From contig CM077820.1 of assembly GCA_039720395.1 (NCBI GenBank), positions 16,943,845 to 17,007,844 of the forward strand: a DNA stretch of 64,000 nucleotides, written 5' to 3'. Of the stretch, positions 43,455 to 55,205 are shown one piece after another (position 1 is the stretch's first letter; each line of letters begins with the position of its first letter). The position numbers and the translations under genes were made by a program. The notes under the pieces were generated by a model that did no database searches, had not been told where the DNA came from, and saw only the letters and a list, made by a program, of their open reading frames with translations. This DNA is from Liquidambar formosana. Its lineage: Eukaryota > Streptophyta > Magnoliopsida > Saxifragales > Altingiaceae.

Positions 43455-44795
43455 TTGCCCTTAACATAGGTTGCGGAGCAAGCTGCCGTTTTTGTTCGTT
43501 CGTCCCTGAATAGGAATGTCAATGGTTCGAATCTGCTACGGTCCGAATCTTGATGCAGTAATAATTAGTTTCCCTTTTGGTTTTTTTTCGTAGAATAATA
43601 ATTAGTTTCCTAGTTCTGCATAGTGCATAGGAAGTTAATAGTAGTCAAATAAGGGATTTCAAATAATAATAATTTGAAGTGATTAGGTTTATTCAGTCTC
43701 TTTCTTTGGCCTCTCTATCAATTCATTATGTAAAGGCCTGTAAGCCTGTTTGGTGTAATTGTATTGTAATAAAATAACCTTTTGTAATTAAAGAGGTTTA
43801 ATAAAGGATCATTCCCTTCCATTTTTAAATTAAAAAAAGCCTTTGATACAATAAGAGCTTTTTGTTGATGTAGTCGTAGTATCTTGTGATAACATTCATA
43901 ACCCAAAATATGACTATATAAGGGGTTGTTTAGCAAACCTGAAAATCTGGTCAGTTGAACATAAGTTGTCAGTTTTGATTTCACACTATTTGGTAAGTTT
44001 GTTTTTCTTGCTAAACAGTTCAGCTTTGTTATGAAAATAAGACATAAACACAGTTTTTTTCAAACCAACTGTTAACCAACTGTGAGTTTGTATACTTAAA
44101 AACCAGATAACAGTTATGGACTAGACCTAGTCTAATCCAATTTTTAAAGTTCCCAAACAGACCCTTAAACTCACTATAGACGTAATTCTCTCTACATTTT
44201 AAGTCACACTCTTACCAAATTAGATGGAATTTGATAGATAACGTCATTCATTAATTCATTAATTTAATTCTTTATTAAATGAAAAAAGAAAAAAGAAAAA
44301 AAAAAGGGAAAAGAAAAAACACCTTGTTTGTGCTAATTCTAAGTAGAACAACAGCCTAGCATGATAGTACATGTACACACAAATTTCGTGTCTTGAAATT
44401 AAATCTCCGTGGCCTTAATTGAAGGTAGTCGTACACGCGTTCTTGAATCGGATTGTAAAGCTTCTCAATCTTCTTGCTTTGCGAAGATTGAATGAGTAGT
44501 TTAATCGAGGGCCGTTGAGACTTGATCTCGAATAAGCTCGTAGTAGTTGTTCTTTGGCTTGAACGTAGATGAATCGGCACGTGTAGGGGTGATTGATAAT
44601 CCTTCTACTGCTTGAGAAAAGCGAGGATTTCTGCAAAGTCTTGGCTTGTCTTCCCTCTCCCCTTTTTTTATGTAGTGAATGCCTCTATTTATAGGCAAAG
44701 ATGAGGATCTTTAATTTGGTATCCCTAAATTTGAATCCCTTGATTTAAGCGATTTGCCAATTAATGAGATTTTATTCTCATATATTTAGCAAAGA
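43455..44795. other. Non-coding spacer
   Basis: Upstream region of copy D followed by AT-rich sequence. An inverted pair GCCTGTTTGG (43746) / CCAAACAGAC (44154) could mark a MITE but lacks a target duplication. Overlapping short minus frames at 44356-44698 are unrecognised. Confidence 0.5.
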
Positions 44796-46013
44796 TGGTG
44801 ATAATAGCTTAAAATTGCATTAATTTTATACTTTTAGTAGGCATTATCACATTTATTTGGTACTTAATTCTGCATTTTACACATAATACATGAGTTCTCT
44901 TAATACATGCTCTTATGCTTAAAGTGATGTATTAATGCGTGTTTTATTTTTGTAGGAAACCAATTTCCTATGGTCAAGCATTCTTTATTTATTTGGAACT
45001 ATATGGAAGCTTTGCAAGGTTGAAGTGCATTAATTTTAGAAGATTTTAGCAAACAAATTGGCAACCCCAAAGTTGGAAAGAATATTAAAAAGGAAGTTTC
45101 TAGCAGTTACCGCATTTTGGCCATAACTTTTGACTCCAAATTCCAATTGATGCAAAATTAGTGTCCTTGGAAAGCTGATTCGAAGCCCTACAATATTGTA
45201 TTTCACGAATATTTCATGATTTAGTAGGTCAAAAACGGGTTACAAGTTAGCCCTGTTGGAAAAAACAGGATTCCCAATTTGTTTCCTAAGTTTTTTTCCT
45301 CTTTCCCTTGGAAACCCTAAGAGCACATAGAAAGGAAAAGGCCGCTGCACTTATATATATATTACTCCTCCTCTTCTCTTCTATTACGACCTCTCTTGTT
45401 CTTCTTCTGCCTCTCTTTAGTTTTCTAGTTTTCAATTATCATGAGTAGCTAAACATTTTGCTAAGGCTAGGAGTGAAGCCACAACAATTGTTTGGTATTT
45501 GTTTAATGACTCTTTCATGGTTTTAATGTAAACTTTCATAATTTTGATTGATTTTGATTATTTTGCAAAGTATTTATTCTGTATAATTCTTTGATTTATC
45601 GTTAACTCCAGGTACAGTGAATGCTTAGAATTCCCTACGAATTAAATTACTAGTTTTCTCATGTATTAAATCAATCAACTCTATGAATCCACATTTTTAG
45701 AATTGTTTTGAATAAAATTAATTGTTAAATCTTCTAACTGGGATCATCCTTCGTATGAATTTTAGTTGAGTTATAAAATTGAGTCGTTAGTAAATATCTA
45801 GTACTTGTTGTGAGTGGACCTCTGAACTTTAGTGATTTTAACTTTTTGTTTTCAATTAAATTAATTCTTTGTAATCAAGCAACCAAATTTCTAAAATCTT
45901 TTCTCAATCTTCTCTGCTAATTATTCCCCTTCCCTGTGGTTCGACTTCGGACTCACCGAGAATTTATTACTTCACGACATCCTATACTTGAGAGCATTAT
46001 TAAAGTCACAGCA
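44796..46013 (+). repeat. Athila-like 5' LTR (about 1218 bp)
   Basis: It starts TGGTGATAATAGCTTAAAAT and ends AAAGTCACAGCA shortly before the PBS. The first about 680 bp match 56896-57578. TATATATATA near 45350 in front of a CT-rich stretch is a plausible TATA region. Confidence 0.85.
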
Positions 46014-46019
46014 AGTTTT

Positions 46020-46037
46020 TGGAGCCGTTGCTGGGGA
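46020..46037 (+). other. Primer binding site for tRNA-Asp
   Basis: TGGAGCCGTTGCTGGGGA differs at two positions from TGGCGCCGTTGCCGGGGA, the complement of the plant tRNA-Asp 3' end used by Athila elements. Confidence 0.8.
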
Positions 46038-46266
46038 CTGGCATGGATAAATAGCAGCTCATTGTTTTCGATGGAGGTTTGTTGTATTTTGCGAATCTCT
46101 TCATAAATTCGGTAAACTCTTTCCACAACTTTTTATTTTTTATTTTTTATTTTTTTTAATGCAAATTTGGCATCGTGATCATACTTATCGTTTGGTTAGA
46201 GTTGAGTCTGAAAATTTGTGTGGCAATTTAATTGATTCTCTTGAACACAATCACACACTTGACACC

Positions 46267-47661
46267 ATGTCTAATAATGAGGAACAAATTTAGAATATTG
46301 ATAGGGATGACAAAAGGACTATTAGAGATTATTTGCAGCCTACTAGGAGTAGTGCACCATCTTGCATCATTTTTCCTCTGAATGCTAATAATTTCAAATT
46401 TAAGCCTGGCATGATTCCATTGGTCCCTAAATTCCATGGTTTAGAGTCTGAAAACCCATATTTGCACCTTAAGGAATTTGATAGGTTTGTGTAACCTTCC
46501 ATGACCAAACTTGTAATGAAGAGACTATCAAATTGAAATTATTTTCCTTTTCTCTCAAGGATAAGGCAAAAAATTGGCTTAATGCTTTAAGACCTAGATC
46601 CATTGGCACATGGCAAGAGATGCAAACTGAATTTTTGAAAAAACACTTCCCACTTCATAAAACTAATGCTCTCAAAAGGCAAATAATGAATTTTTCACAA
46701 AAAAGATAATAAGACTTTTTACCAATGTTGGAAATGCATGTTTTAAAGATTTATTAAATTCTTGCCCACATCATGGCTATGAAACTTGGCGTATCATTAG
46801 TCTTTTCAATCCAAGTTTAACTCCTAAAATGTGCCAATTTGTAGAGATGATGTGCAATGGTGAATTTATAAATAAGGACCCTGATGAGGCTTTTGACTAT
46901 TTTAATTTGTTAGCTAAGAATGCCCAATCTTGGGATACAACTGATACTTTAGATAGGTCCAAGCCTTCTACCAACCCATCTGGGGGCGGTAAGTACCATC
47001 TTAGGGAGGATGATGACTTAAGTGCTAGGGTAGCTACTTTGGCTAGGAAATTAGAAGCCATGGAGTTAAGGAAAGTTAATGAAGTTATGTCTGTTCCTAA
47101 ATTAAATGATGTTTGTAGTATTTGTGAGACCGTGGGACACTCTGCAAATGATTGTCCAACTATCCCCGCTTTTAAAGAGGTGTTACACGATCAAGGAAAT
47201 GCTATAAACATAAATAAAAAGCCTTTTTCTTCACCCTATTTTGAGACTTATAATCCAGGGTGGAGGAATCATCCAAATTTCAGTTGGAAGAATGATAATG
47301 TTGCACTATCCCCTCAAGGCCATTCTAATTTTGTTCCTTATAATCCTCCTCCTAAGAAGGGCTTAGAGGAAACATTGCAACAGTTTATGCAAAGTCAAGC
47401 CACCATAAACAATTAGACTTCTCAAGCCATAAGTGATATTAGAAACACTCTTACTAAGTTGACCACTTCATTGAGCATTCAAGAAAATGGTAAATTTCCA
47501 TCTCAACCACAACCTAATCCTCAAGGTCAATTTAGTATTAGTGATTCTAATTTATCTGAAACACAACTTAAGCATGTTAAGTGCGTTATTACTCTTCGCA
47601 GTGGAAAAGTTATTGACAAAACTATTTCACCACCCAAAGATAAAGAAAAAGAAGAATTTTA
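46267..47661 (+). pseudogene. gag: Athila-like gag, disrupted
   Basis: ATG 46267 is followed by a stop eight codons later. Recognisable gag continues as RDYLQPTRSSAPSCIIFP, FHGLESENPYLHLKEF (46430-46480), FSLKDKAKNWLNALRP and CQFVEMMCNGEFINKDPDEA (46829 on). A CCHC knuckle, CSICETVGHSANDC, lies near 47113-47155. Shifts near 46490 and 46710 and stops at 46494, 47414 and 47660 break the frame. It would form the particle shell. The tail (46829-47416) is the longest intact piece. Confidence 0.85.
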
Positions 47662-47746
47662 AAAAATAAAGAGTAATAATGAACTTAATAAGCTTGAGTC
47701 AAGTGAAATTAAGAGATGCCCCATTCCCATTCCTTTTCCTCAAATA

Positions 47747-48382
47747 TTGCAACCACCTCAAAAAGTGAATCAGAATGCAAACATTCTTGAAATCCTTAAA
47801 CAAGTGAAAGTCAACATTCCTTTGTTGGATGCAATAAAACAAATTCCTTCTTATGCTAAATTTTTGAAAGATTTATGTACGGTCAAGTGTAATCTTAACG
47901 TACAAAAGAAGGCATTTTTAACTGAGCAGGTGAGTGCTATCATTCAAAACAATACTCCTCCTAAATATAAAGATCTAGGTAGTCCCACTATTTCATGTGT
48001 TATTGGTAATTTTAAAGTAGAACTAACTTTACTTAATCTTGGGGCTAGCGTGAATCTTTTACCTTATTCGGTATATGAACAATTAGGTCTAGGTGAGTTA
48101 AAACCTACAAAAATAACTCTTCAGTTTGCAAACCATTCTGTGAAAATACCTAGGGGAATAGTAGAGGATGTGTTAGTCCAAATTGATAAATTTTACTTTC
48201 CTGTTGATTTTATTGTTTTGGACACACACCCTGTTTTGAATGCTAGTTCTCAAATTCTTGTGATTTTGGGTCGCCCATTCCTTACAACTTCCAATGCTTT
48301 CATAAATTGTAGGAGTGGTGTACTTAAATTTTCTTTTGGAAATATGACCTTGGAATTGAATATTTTTAATACTTGCAAATAA
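47747..48382 (+). pseudogene. Athila-like protease segment with mutated catalytic residue
   Basis: This 211-codon open segment is the retropepsin region between gag and RT. The active-site loop, normally LDLGASVNLLP, reads LNLGASVNLLP here (codon AAT near 48038): the catalytic Asp is replaced by Asn. The second conserved part (ILVILGRPFLTTSNAFI) is present. With the upstream stops this indicates loss of protease function, although the domain is otherwise well kept. Confidence 0.85.
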
Positions 48383-48483
48383 CCTAGGGATGATGATGAC
48401 TTTCATGAAGTTGACTTAATTGATACACTTGTTCAAGAACAATTTAATGTATCATGTTTTTCTGATCCTTTAATTCTTATGAT

Positions 48484-50340
48484 TTAGAGTTTAATGAGAA
48501 TCCTGAAATTGCATATCTTTATTGTTTATTGGATTCTACACAGGAATTGGACTTGAATGCGTGGAGGTTGAAATTTGAAGAGCTACCACCTCGTGAGCTT
48601 AAACTATTGCCATCAAATGAGAAAGTGCCTAAGCTGGAATTAAAGCCCTTACCAGTGGAACTCAACTATGCATTTTTAGGACCCGAGGAGACTTTTCCTG
48701 TGGTAATATCTTCTAAACTTGATTCTTTACAACAAGGTAAGTTGCTGAAAATTTTGAAAAAGCATAAAGGTGCTATAGGATGGAACATTGACGATATAAA
48801 GGGAATTAACCCTCTTGTGTGCACTCATAGAATTTATTTGGAGGATAATGCTAAACCCTCTAGGGAAATGCAGCGTAGATTGAACCCTACAATGAATGAT
48901 GTAGTTAGGACTGAAGTCTTGAAATTGTTAGATGTGGGGATCATTTACCCCATAGCTGATAGTAAGTGGGTAAGTCCTACTCAAGTTGTACCTAAAAAGT
49001 CTGGAGTCACTGTAGTAAAAAATGAAAATAATAAATTAATTCCCACTCGTGTGACTACGGGTTGGCGCATGTGCATTGACTATAGGAAGCTTAATTCTGT
49101 CACTAGGAAAGATCACTTCCTTTTACCTTTTTTGGATCAAATTTTAGAAAGAGTAGCTGGTCATTCCTATTACTGCTTTTTAGATGGATATTCAGGGTAT
49201 TATCAAATTGAAATTGCACCTAAGGATCAAGAGAAAACTACTTTTACATGTCTTTTTGGTAGTTTTACTTTTTGAAGGATGCCATTTGGATTATGTAATG
49301 CTCCTGCCACTTTTCAAAGATGCATGCTTAGTATTTTTAGTGACATGGTAGAGAATTTTCTTGAAGTTTTTATGGATGATTTTTCTGTTTTTGGTGACTC
49401 ATTTGATGATTGTTTATCTAATTTGTAGGCAGTCTTGATTAGATGTGAAGAGAAGAATCTTTTGTTAAATTGGGAGAAGTGCCATTTCATGGTTTCAAAA
49501 GGGATTGTGCTTAGTCACATTGTTTCTTCAAAATGAATAGAAGTGGACAAAGCTAAAATTGAATTAATTTCTAATTTGCCCACACCTAAAAATATTAAAG
49601 ATGTTAGGTCATTCTTAGGACATGCTGGATTTTATAGGAGGTTTATCAAAAACTTTAGTGTAATATCTAGACCATTGTGTAACCTCCTATCTAAAGATAC
49701 TCCCTTTGAATGGACTGAAGTTTGTCAAGAAGCTTTTGTAAAGCTTAAAGGCATGCTTACTTCTGCACCTATTATGCAATCACCTATTTGGAATCTACCT
49801 TTTGAAATAATGTGTGATGCTAGTGATTATGTAATTGGGGCTGTTTTGGGGCAACGTAAGGATGATAAACCTTCTGTCATATATTATGCAAGTAGAACTT
49901 TAAATAGTGCTCAAATGAATTATTCCACAACTGCAAAGGAATTGCTTGCTGTGGTATTTGCCCTAGATAAATTTCATGCATATATTATAGGTTCCCCTAT
50001 TGTTGTTTTCACTGACCATGCAGTTTTGAAATATCTTCTTGCCAAGAAGGATGCTAAGCCACGATTGATTAGATGGATCCTACTACTCCAACAATTCAAT
50101 ATCACCATTAAAGATAAAAAAGGGAGTAGAAAATGTAGTGGTAGACCATTTATCTCGACTTACTTTTGATTCTTCTGTGGATATTATGCCAATCAAGAAT
50201 TCTTTCCCTGATGAGCACCTTTTTGCTATTTCTACTTTGCCTTGGTATGCTGATATTGTTAATTTTCTTGTCACAGGCAAAACTCCCCTCTTCATTGCGT
50301 GCCTCTAGAATTTGATAAATTTAATCAGAAAAAATTCCAA
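48484..50340 (+). pseudogene. pol: Athila-like reverse transcriptase and RNase H, several stops
   Basis: RT starts near LKILKKHKGAIGWNIDDIKG and continues with SKWVSPTQVVPKKSG, WRMCIDYRKLNSVTRKDHF, FLDGYSGYYQIEIAPKDQ, RMPFGLCNAPATFQRCM and catalytic VFMDDFSVFG. RNase H follows ([47 protein letters not shown]). TGA at 49273, TAG at 49426-49428 and TGA at 49534-49536 each replace one codon of otherwise conserved sequence. A shift near 50140 precedes the end of RNase H. Recognisable sequence runs to KFNQKKF near 50335, where the CACTA-ended insert begins. The integrase zinc finger is missing. Confidence 0.9.
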
Positions 50341-52489
50341 CTAATACAATGCTCAAGAGGATGATAAACCAGTAAAGAAAATAAACTAACAAATGAAACC
50401 TCCAAAAAATTTTAAATGGGGACTCAAGAACAAAATAGTACCACATGTATATATTTAGAATGAAAATATATTATATTAGCTAATTTGTTGCTTGAATCTT
50501 CTAGATTCTGACTTATTTTTGGTTTATTAAATTTGTGAATTTATATTCTAGGCTTGCATGCATGACTTGATAGGCGGATCTGGGATTGTTTGGTTATGTG
50601 AAGAAAACAGAGGAAAATGAAATAAAATAGGAGAGACTGGTTGGGAATTTGGGAACTGATAATGGAAAAATAGAGATATTAACTTTGATTTACTTTCTCC
50701 ATTCATTTTCTCAGCAACCAAGTAGAGTCTTAGTGGCGGTCTCTATTGTAATAAGTTATGCATGTGATTCTAAAAGGTTGGCCTATTGAGTTGGTTTGTA
50801 TGAGATTTTGGGCCATTTTTATTTTAGGCATGATATGCTTGATTAGTAAGAATTTTGGCTCTATTGACATGAATGTATAAATTTTTAATTAGAATACTTG
50901 GTTTATACTGAGTTATTGAATATTCTTAAATTTCTAGGGCTGTTTTGAGTACTTGATCTCAGGTTTCATATGTTGGCAATCACCAATATCTTTGATTTCC
51001 ATTGTAAAACTTCGAATATTTGGTGGTTTGAGTTGTTCTCATTCAAGTAGATGAACTTTGGAAGGAAACTTTGCAACTTGCCAGTGAGTTCTTACTTAGT
51101 TTTTTTGTTTACTATATTTAACATATTTCTTAGGCATTTATACCATCATAGGGAGACAGACAGAGTCTGTATAAAACTTTTAGGTTACTTGGGTTGAGTT
51201 TTTTTTCATTTTTTTGGGACACCAAAAGAACATAAAATATATAATTCATAGTTTTATTTATTATTATCTTATCTTCTCTTCTGTTTTCTCTTCAACCAAA
51301 CTCAGCATAGTGATCAGTCATAAAAGATGCGTTGTCTCTATAGCTGTAACTGTTTTTTGAACATAAATTTTGTTCTCTCACATTTCCACAACATGCTATC
51401 TCTGTTGTTTCTTTTTCTTTGAAGAAAGCCCGTTTTCTATCTGTTGATGTTTGGACATCCACACATAGATTCCAACTTTTGGTTTTACTATTGTAGATAT
51501 CTTCACGGAAAAAAAAAAAAAAAAAAAAAAAGATGCTTGCATTGACTCTGCTGGGAAATGAAAAACTTAATCCATATTAATAATATACAAAAATGACTAT
51601 TTGCCAATATATGACCGAAAATTCAGTATTTAGACTAATATGGATTTGGTATGGGGAAAAGGATTGCTTGGAATCGTGAGCATTATATTATATTCCACTA
51701 GAGTTCACACTAATTGATTGTTAATACTTTCATATCTTCATGACTTTTCATTACTTGCTTGAATTTACAGATATTTACAGATATTTTAGATAGTTCTTTA
51801 CTGTGTTGAACTTTTTTTATATTTATAATATAGCAAATCTCTTAAATGATGTAAAACTCAAATTCAGCCATATTTTATGATATAGCAAATCTCTTAAGAA
51901 GATATAAACTCAAATTCAGCCACATTTCAAGAATTCACCAAGTATAGTTCAAATGGAGAATCTTAATTGTAGATCTAATGGAAGGAAATGTCATGTTGTA
52001 ACACTTGGAGAAACAGAGTCTAGCTCATGGCCAGGAACCTCATGTCTAGAACCAAAAGCTTACACTATTTGCACATTGCACCAGAATCCACTGTTGTGGG
52101 CGATAGTTTGAAGTGCTACTACATGTCTACATAGGAAAGAAAGAAAATGGGAAGCATCCAAGTCACCCTCTGTCCCTTCTACCATGTTCTACTACTAGAC
52201 CTTTGCAATCTCTTAGTCGAAATGAAAGAAAGGAAGGTTTTTAGAAAGAAGTTTTTATGTTGGATTCAACAAGTAACAAAAATTCCTCAGTCTCATATTG
52301 TTAGATTTCACTGCTTTTTAACTAGATTTTCTAGCTTTGTTGATGAGAATTGGTAATTCAACAAGCATATGAAGGTGAAAATTAAAGTTTTTTGTTTTTT
52401 CTTGTTTTTTTTAGGGAAAAAAAATTATTAATTATGAAATAAAGAAGTACACCAAACAAGCAAAGACACTTCTTGACATCAAAAAGCTC
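50341..52489. other. CACTA-ended insert, unrecognised left part
   Basis: AT-rich, no ORF with family motifs. An A-run lies at 51510-51531 and a diverged near-duplicate phrase (ATAGCAAATCTCTTAA, 51831 and 51883). It might be transposon body or separately inserted DNA. Confidence 0.45.
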
Positions 52490-53765
52490 CCAAGTCTAAC
52501 AGACCTGAGAACAAACACCACAAAGGCATGAAAACAAAAGCTAAAATAAACCGACGTGGGAAAGATCAACCTAGATATACCCAATAAAGACACACAATCA
52601 TCATGTACAATAGACAATAAAAAGATACACGATCAGCACAAAATTCCAACTTGTCCAACAAAATTCTCAAAGTTTTAATTATTCCATGCAACAAGTAAAG
52701 AAATAAAATTGAACACATAACAAGAAGAGAAAAAGAAAAAAAAAAACTCTCATTTTCTCTCTGTCAATGTGGAAAACATACATCAAACAAAGCTCACAAA
52801 TTAAGCTAGAAAGGGGTATCTCTATCTTTGGAGTACCCATAGAAATTAGCTTATTCCATTCTCTCATATATAGCACTGCTCCGAACAAATAAATTTCCAA
52901 TTGCCATCATAAATTAGGCTCAAACAGTGCACCAACACCCTTATGAAATGTAGCCACAAAATCATCCATATCCAAAAAATTACACATATGTCTAGGGGTT
53001 TCAAGAAAAAATGGAAATTGATCATACCTTGCTAATTCTCAGAGGAATCGAACCATCTTAGGGCAGAAAATTGAGTTGTCTCCGTTAATTTGATCCACCA
53101 TCCCAAAGGGAACCTTCACCAAACTCGAGAACAAACACCACAAAGGGATAAAAACAGGAGCTAAAAATATACCAACAGGGGAAAGATCAACCTAGATATA
53201 CCCAATAAACCAGACAATTAGCACAATAGACAATTCTAAGATACACGATCAGCACAAAAAACATAAAGAGATAGCCCCAGTAAGGTGCCAAATACCAGCC
53301 CCCGTAAGACACAATGACCAATCAATGCTAAAGAGATTTTTAAAGCAATCTGATGGAAAGACAGCCCTGCAGAAATAACATAAAGAAAGTGTGGCACTAA
53401 CTGAATTGGTCTAACAAGGTGAAAATTAAAGTTGAAAGCACATAAATTAACAATGCTTTGATTTTTTCCCCCAATTTTTGCCTAGTCATTACCACTTAAT
53501 TCCATATTTTTTCTCTTCATCTTTTCCAAATCCCAACTTGTCCAACAAAATTCCCAAAGTTTTAATTATTCCAAGCAACAAGCAGAGAAATAAAATCATC
53601 TATACCCAAAAAATTACATATACGTCTAGGGCTTTCAAAAAAAAAAAAAATGGAAATTGATCATACCTTGCTAATTCTCAAAAGAATCGAACCATCCTAG
53701 GGTAGAAAATCGAGTTGTCGCTGTTAATTTGATCCACCGCCCCATAGGGAACCTTCACCTTCACC
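52490..53765. repeat. Tandem duplication of about 630 bp in the CACTA-ended insert
   Basis: Blocks such as GAACAAACACCACAAAGG, GGGAAAGATCAACCTAGATA, AAGTTTTAATTATTCCA and TGGAAATTGATCATACCTTG occur in order in 52490-53125 and again in 53117-53765, with small insertions and deletions. Confidence 0.8.
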
Positions 53766-53791
53766 TTCACCTTTGTAACCTTAAGTTCTCT

Positions 53792-54035
53792 CTGAATGGT
53801 GTTGCTCTTCTCCCATCAAGCAAAATCAATCCGTATCGCATAGTCATCATCCTCCGTCTCATCATCCTTTGCTTCTTCCTCCGTTTCCGCATACCAACTC
53901 CAGCACGCGACGCTTACCCTTTATGTCTTCTCTCTGTAATCTGCGAAATATGGTTCGCACTCTCTTGGATACTCGACCAATTCCCCAAATGGTTCCCCAT
54001 CAATCGCAAAACTTTCCTGAATGGTGTTGCTCTTC
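53792..54035. repeat. 19-bp direct repeat flanking the CesA fragment
   Basis: CTGAATGGTGTTGCTCTTC occurs identically at 53792-53810 and 54017-54035. The 206 bp between are cellulose synthase-like; the flanking sequence is not. The repeat looks like a target duplication or repair footprint. Confidence 0.85.
53811..54016 (+). pseudogene. Captured cellulose synthase (CesA) exon fragment
   Basis: Translation gives [39 protein letters not shown] and [20 protein letters not shown], then FPINRKTF. This is the region of plant CesA proteins around the first transmembrane helices, just before the cytosolic glycosyltransferase domain. Only about 68 residues are present. The catalytic D and QxxRW motifs, the RING finger and the remaining helices are absent, so it cannot make cellulose. 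The reading frame continues in and out of the fragment (53729-54088 is open), so a short chimeric peptide is possible but unproven. It is carried in the CACTA-ended insert, as in transduplicated gene fragments of CACTA and Pack-type elements. Confidence 0.85.
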
Positions 54036-54366
54036 GTAACCTCTATGCCGCTCCATCAATCGAGTTATGCTCTATTTGCTATACCTAGTTTTTATCTCTC
54101 AGTTCCAAAACGTGGGTAATGGGATATAATGAAAATAAAAAATAAAAATAAAAAAGAAAATACTGAAGATAGCCTTCAATATATATTATTATTATATCAT
54201 TATATTATTATATTAAAAAACATGGGACCCATCTCATTCCTATAACAGCAATTAGTATATGTTTAGTAGCAGTTACTGTCAATTGCCGTTACACCTAAAT
54301 GTCTAGCAGCACTTTTTAATAAATGCCGCTAGAAGAGTGTCGCTAATACCCAACTTTGTTGTAGTG

Positions 54367-55205
54367 ATGTCTCCAAATGGGTTGAGGCTATTTCTTGTAA
54401 AACCAATGATCATAAAATTGTTTTGAAATTTTTGAAAGACAATGTTTTGTCAAGGTTTGGAATTCCTCGTGCCATTATAAATGATGGAGGATTGCATTTT
54501 TGCAACTGGCCTTTTGAGGCCCTGATGAACAAATATGGTATAACTCATAAAGTTGCAACTCCTTATCACCCACAAACAAATGGACAAGTTGAACTTGCCA
54601 ATCGGGAGATTAAACAAATTTTAGAAAAGACAGTTAACCCGACCCGCAAAGATTGGTCTTTGAAGCTAACCGATACACTTTGGGCATATCATACTGCTTA
54701 TAAAACCCCGATAGGTATGTCTCCTTATCGACTTGTTTATGGAAAAGCTTGTCACTTACCTGTTGAATTGGAGCATAAATCATATTGGGCCATCAAGCAA
54801 TTTAATTTTGGTCTAGACAAGGCTAGTTCTTTAAGGAAATTGCAATTGAATGAGTTAGAAGAAATTCGGCGAGATGCTTATGACAATTCTAGAATTGACA
54901 AAGAACGAATGAAAGTTTTTCATGACAAAAATATTTTGAGGAAATCTTTTAAACCATCTCAAAAAGTTCTTTTGTATAATTCTAGATTGCATTTGTTTCC
55001 AAGTAAGCTAAGGTCCCGTTGGACAGGATCATTTGTAATTAAAACTATTTTTCCTCATGGAGCTATTGAGATTGAAAATCCCAGAAATGGTAATGTTTTT
55101 AAAGTTAATGAATAACGTCTTAAACCATTTCTTAAGAATTTTTCACCTGAGGATGAGTCCATTGATTTGGTGGATCCTTTCTACCATGATTTACCAAACC
55201 CTTAA
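54367..55205 (+). pseudogene. Athila-like integrase, 3' part
   Basis: Resumes right after the CACTA end with [16 protein letters not shown]. The long open part (54423-55115) has the second catalytic Asp ([11 protein letters not shown]) and Glu ([15 protein letters not shown]), then [20 protein letters not shown] and the C-terminal [23 protein letters not shown] at 55113 interrupts before RLKPFLKNF; the original stop is TAA 55203-55205. The HHCC finger and first catalytic Asp were lost with the insertion/deletion, so no active integrase can be made. Confidence 0.9.

Larger units (their letters stand above)
50341..54366 (-). mobile_element. Insert ending in a CACTA transposon terminus
   Basis: At 54355-54366 the plus strand reads TTTGTTGTAGTG, the complement of CACTACAACAAA, the classical CACTA (En/Spm) terminus. 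Subterminal CTAGCAGC/GCCGCTAG words lie beside it. Integrase resumes at the next base (ATGTCTCCAAATGG). No CACTA start is visible at the left, and about 0.4 kb of the Gypsy element (integrase zinc finger and first catalytic Asp) is gone, so the left end was deleted. No transposase is recognised, so it is non-autonomous. It contains a tandem duplication (52490-53765) and a cellulose synthase fragment. Orientation is uncertain. Confidence 0.75.

Noticed and set aside
43740..44166. MITE with GCCTGTTTGG ends
   Set aside because: The inverted match is only about ten bases and no target duplication was found, so it is too weak to call.
44356..44698. Three overlapping minus-strand frames of 65-74 codons
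   Set aside because: They use different frames over the same bases, have no motif and share no similarity with neighbours.
53729..54088. Functional cellulose synthase gene
   Set aside because: Only about 68 residues are CesA-like. Catalytic motifs, the RING finger and most membrane helices are absent, and the piece lies inside a transposon.
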